Shown: positions 63,001 to 64,000 of the stretch, piece by piece | Position numbering within the stretch: the first letter of the stretch is position 1 | How the letters are laid out: each line of letters opens with the position of its first letter | Assembly (NCBI GenBank): GCA_947650285.1 | Contig: CANTFL010001296.1 | Location: 310,001 to 374,000, forward strand | Reading direction: 5' to 3' | Length of the DNA: 64,000 nt | Source: Hyaloperonospora brassicae | Lineage: Eukaryota > Oomycota > Peronosporomycetes > Peronosporales > Peronosporaceae | The notes under the pieces: generated by a model | Seen by the model: only the letters and a program-made list of their open reading frames with translations | Told to the model about the DNA's origin: nothing | The model's database searches: none | Position numbers and translations under genes: made by a program

Positions 63001-64000
63001 ATGTGCAACTTGCAAGAAATTGTGCGGTCTTCGCGCTTGCTGACGACTACGAAAGGAGCACCGACAGAGGTTCGGTTGAACATGCTTGTCGTATATTGTC
63101 CAAGCTGCTATGCTAACGTCCTTGCGAACTCATCTGTCTGTAGCTGCCATGCAAGCAAACGATATCGGTGGAAAGACTTGAAGAGCAGTGCGAACCGACT
63201 TTCTCATGCAAACGCAAGGGCTAAGCTTTTTTTTATTTTCATAGTTAATGACTTGAACGTTGTTGAGTGCAAAGAGACTTTGGTTGAATTGGCGCGATCC
63301 GTGTCTTGTTATCCTACGGATAATATGTGGTGAGTACTGTTCAAAGTGTACCTAACTGCGTCGTCTAGTAAAACAGCTCAAGACAGAAAGCATACCCGAA
63401 CAAACACGACCAAACAAAGCAAGACGTGGAGTCACGCGTGTACTTGATCAATTTGGTGTGCGCGGTTGTAAGGTTATTATGGAAATGTCATGTATAACCC
63501 GTAGATCGCCTGTTCATCACGTTTCCATGACCGCTACTCCACTTGAATTCGGCTCGCTTCTCAGAGACATGTACATATCATGACAGGACCGTCGAAGGTA
63601 GGATAGAATGAGCTCATTGTGCAACCAAATCGAACCAGCTGCGAAAGTGTGTTCGCCCATGTGATCGCATGATTGAAAATGAAAAGCCTTGGTCTCCTCT
63701 GACAACTTCTCTCTATTGCTGACAAAGTCGCATTGGTCGCGCCCGACGAGATTTATACGCAAAAACGACCAAAAACACGTTAGCAGAAGTCAAGGTAAGG
63801 TCTTGCGTGATCTTCTTGGGCTTCCGGTGCCTTTGAATAGGGCGAACAGGAGTGCAGCTCGCGTTGGTATGTCGTATTGCAATCAAACGTGCGTGAGACC
63901 AGGCATATGGTATGGTCGTCTGTGACATATTACCGATTGTAAGTCCTGGTGGTCTCGTATAAAATACGATGCTTTACGTCGTACGGTGGACTGCGCAAGA
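63001..64000. other. Right edge, no supported gene
   Basis: This is the 3' flank of the SPOC gene, then short ORFs only. A neighbouring gene may begin beyond the window, but nothing here is recognisable. Confidence 0.5.

Overview
The window reads as a nuclear contig of a plant-pathogenic oomycete (Phytophthora or downy-mildew type). The evidence is a secreted, EER-bearing, WY-domain host-targeted effector gene with an oomycete-like initiator just upstream of its ATG, chromodomain Ty3/gypsy retrotransposons, pogo-like and hAT-like transposase remains, and ordinary eukaryotic housekeeping genes with short GT-AG introns. No rRNA, tRNA, CRISPR array or prokaryotic operon was recognised. All coordinates and comparisons were made by eye.

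Layout. The left edge (1-672) is the 3' part of a TAF12 gene on the minus strand. It is followed by a ~1.0 kb repeat (copy A, 788-1795) and an intact 477-aa WY effector gene (1820-3253, minus). From 3.3 to 6.9 kb there is gene-poor DNA with a minisatellite and an inverted repeat. A complete but broken Ty3/gypsy element (TE1, 6927-14921; 392-bp LTRs, 5-bp target duplication acagg) follows. From 15 to 44 kb the DNA becomes increasingly AT-rich and holds only relics: two solo LTRs (21436-21898 and 34558-35033), a decayed hAT-like transposase, GATC-rich tandem repeats, a (CT)80 tract and a decayed pogo/DDE_1 transposase.

At 43852-44870 lies copy B of the ~1 kb repeat, about 99% identical to copy A. 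It is again followed by a WY effector gene, but this paralogue is degenerate and split by a second Ty3/gypsy element (TE2, 45711-53388; 442-bp LTRs): its C-terminal half lies left of TE2 and its N-terminal half right of it. A decayed LINE C-terminal domain (54480-56421) follows.

The right end (57.2-63.0 kb) is a compact, GC-richer housekeeping island: a beta-carbonic anhydrase with an apparent C-terminal EF-hand-like pair, a seven-exon Rab1-type GTPase on the opposite strand, and a five-exon gene combining an Arg/Gly/Ser/Pro repeat region with a C-terminal SPOC domain. The contrast between this island and the repeat-filled effector region fits the two-compartment genome architecture known in oomycetes.

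Most notable observations: (1) a canonical -1 frameshift signal (A AAA AAT, 9-nt spacer, GC-rich hairpin) at the gag/pol junction, conserved in both Ty3/gypsy copies; (2) inactivating lesions shared by both copies, suggesting spread of an already defective lineage or later conversion; (3) a long antisense ORF overlapping the 3' end of pol in both copies; (4) an effector paralogue pair whose coding regions have diverged strongly while their ~1 kb 3' flanks are nearly identical; (5) the carbonic anhydrase/EF-hand-like fusion.
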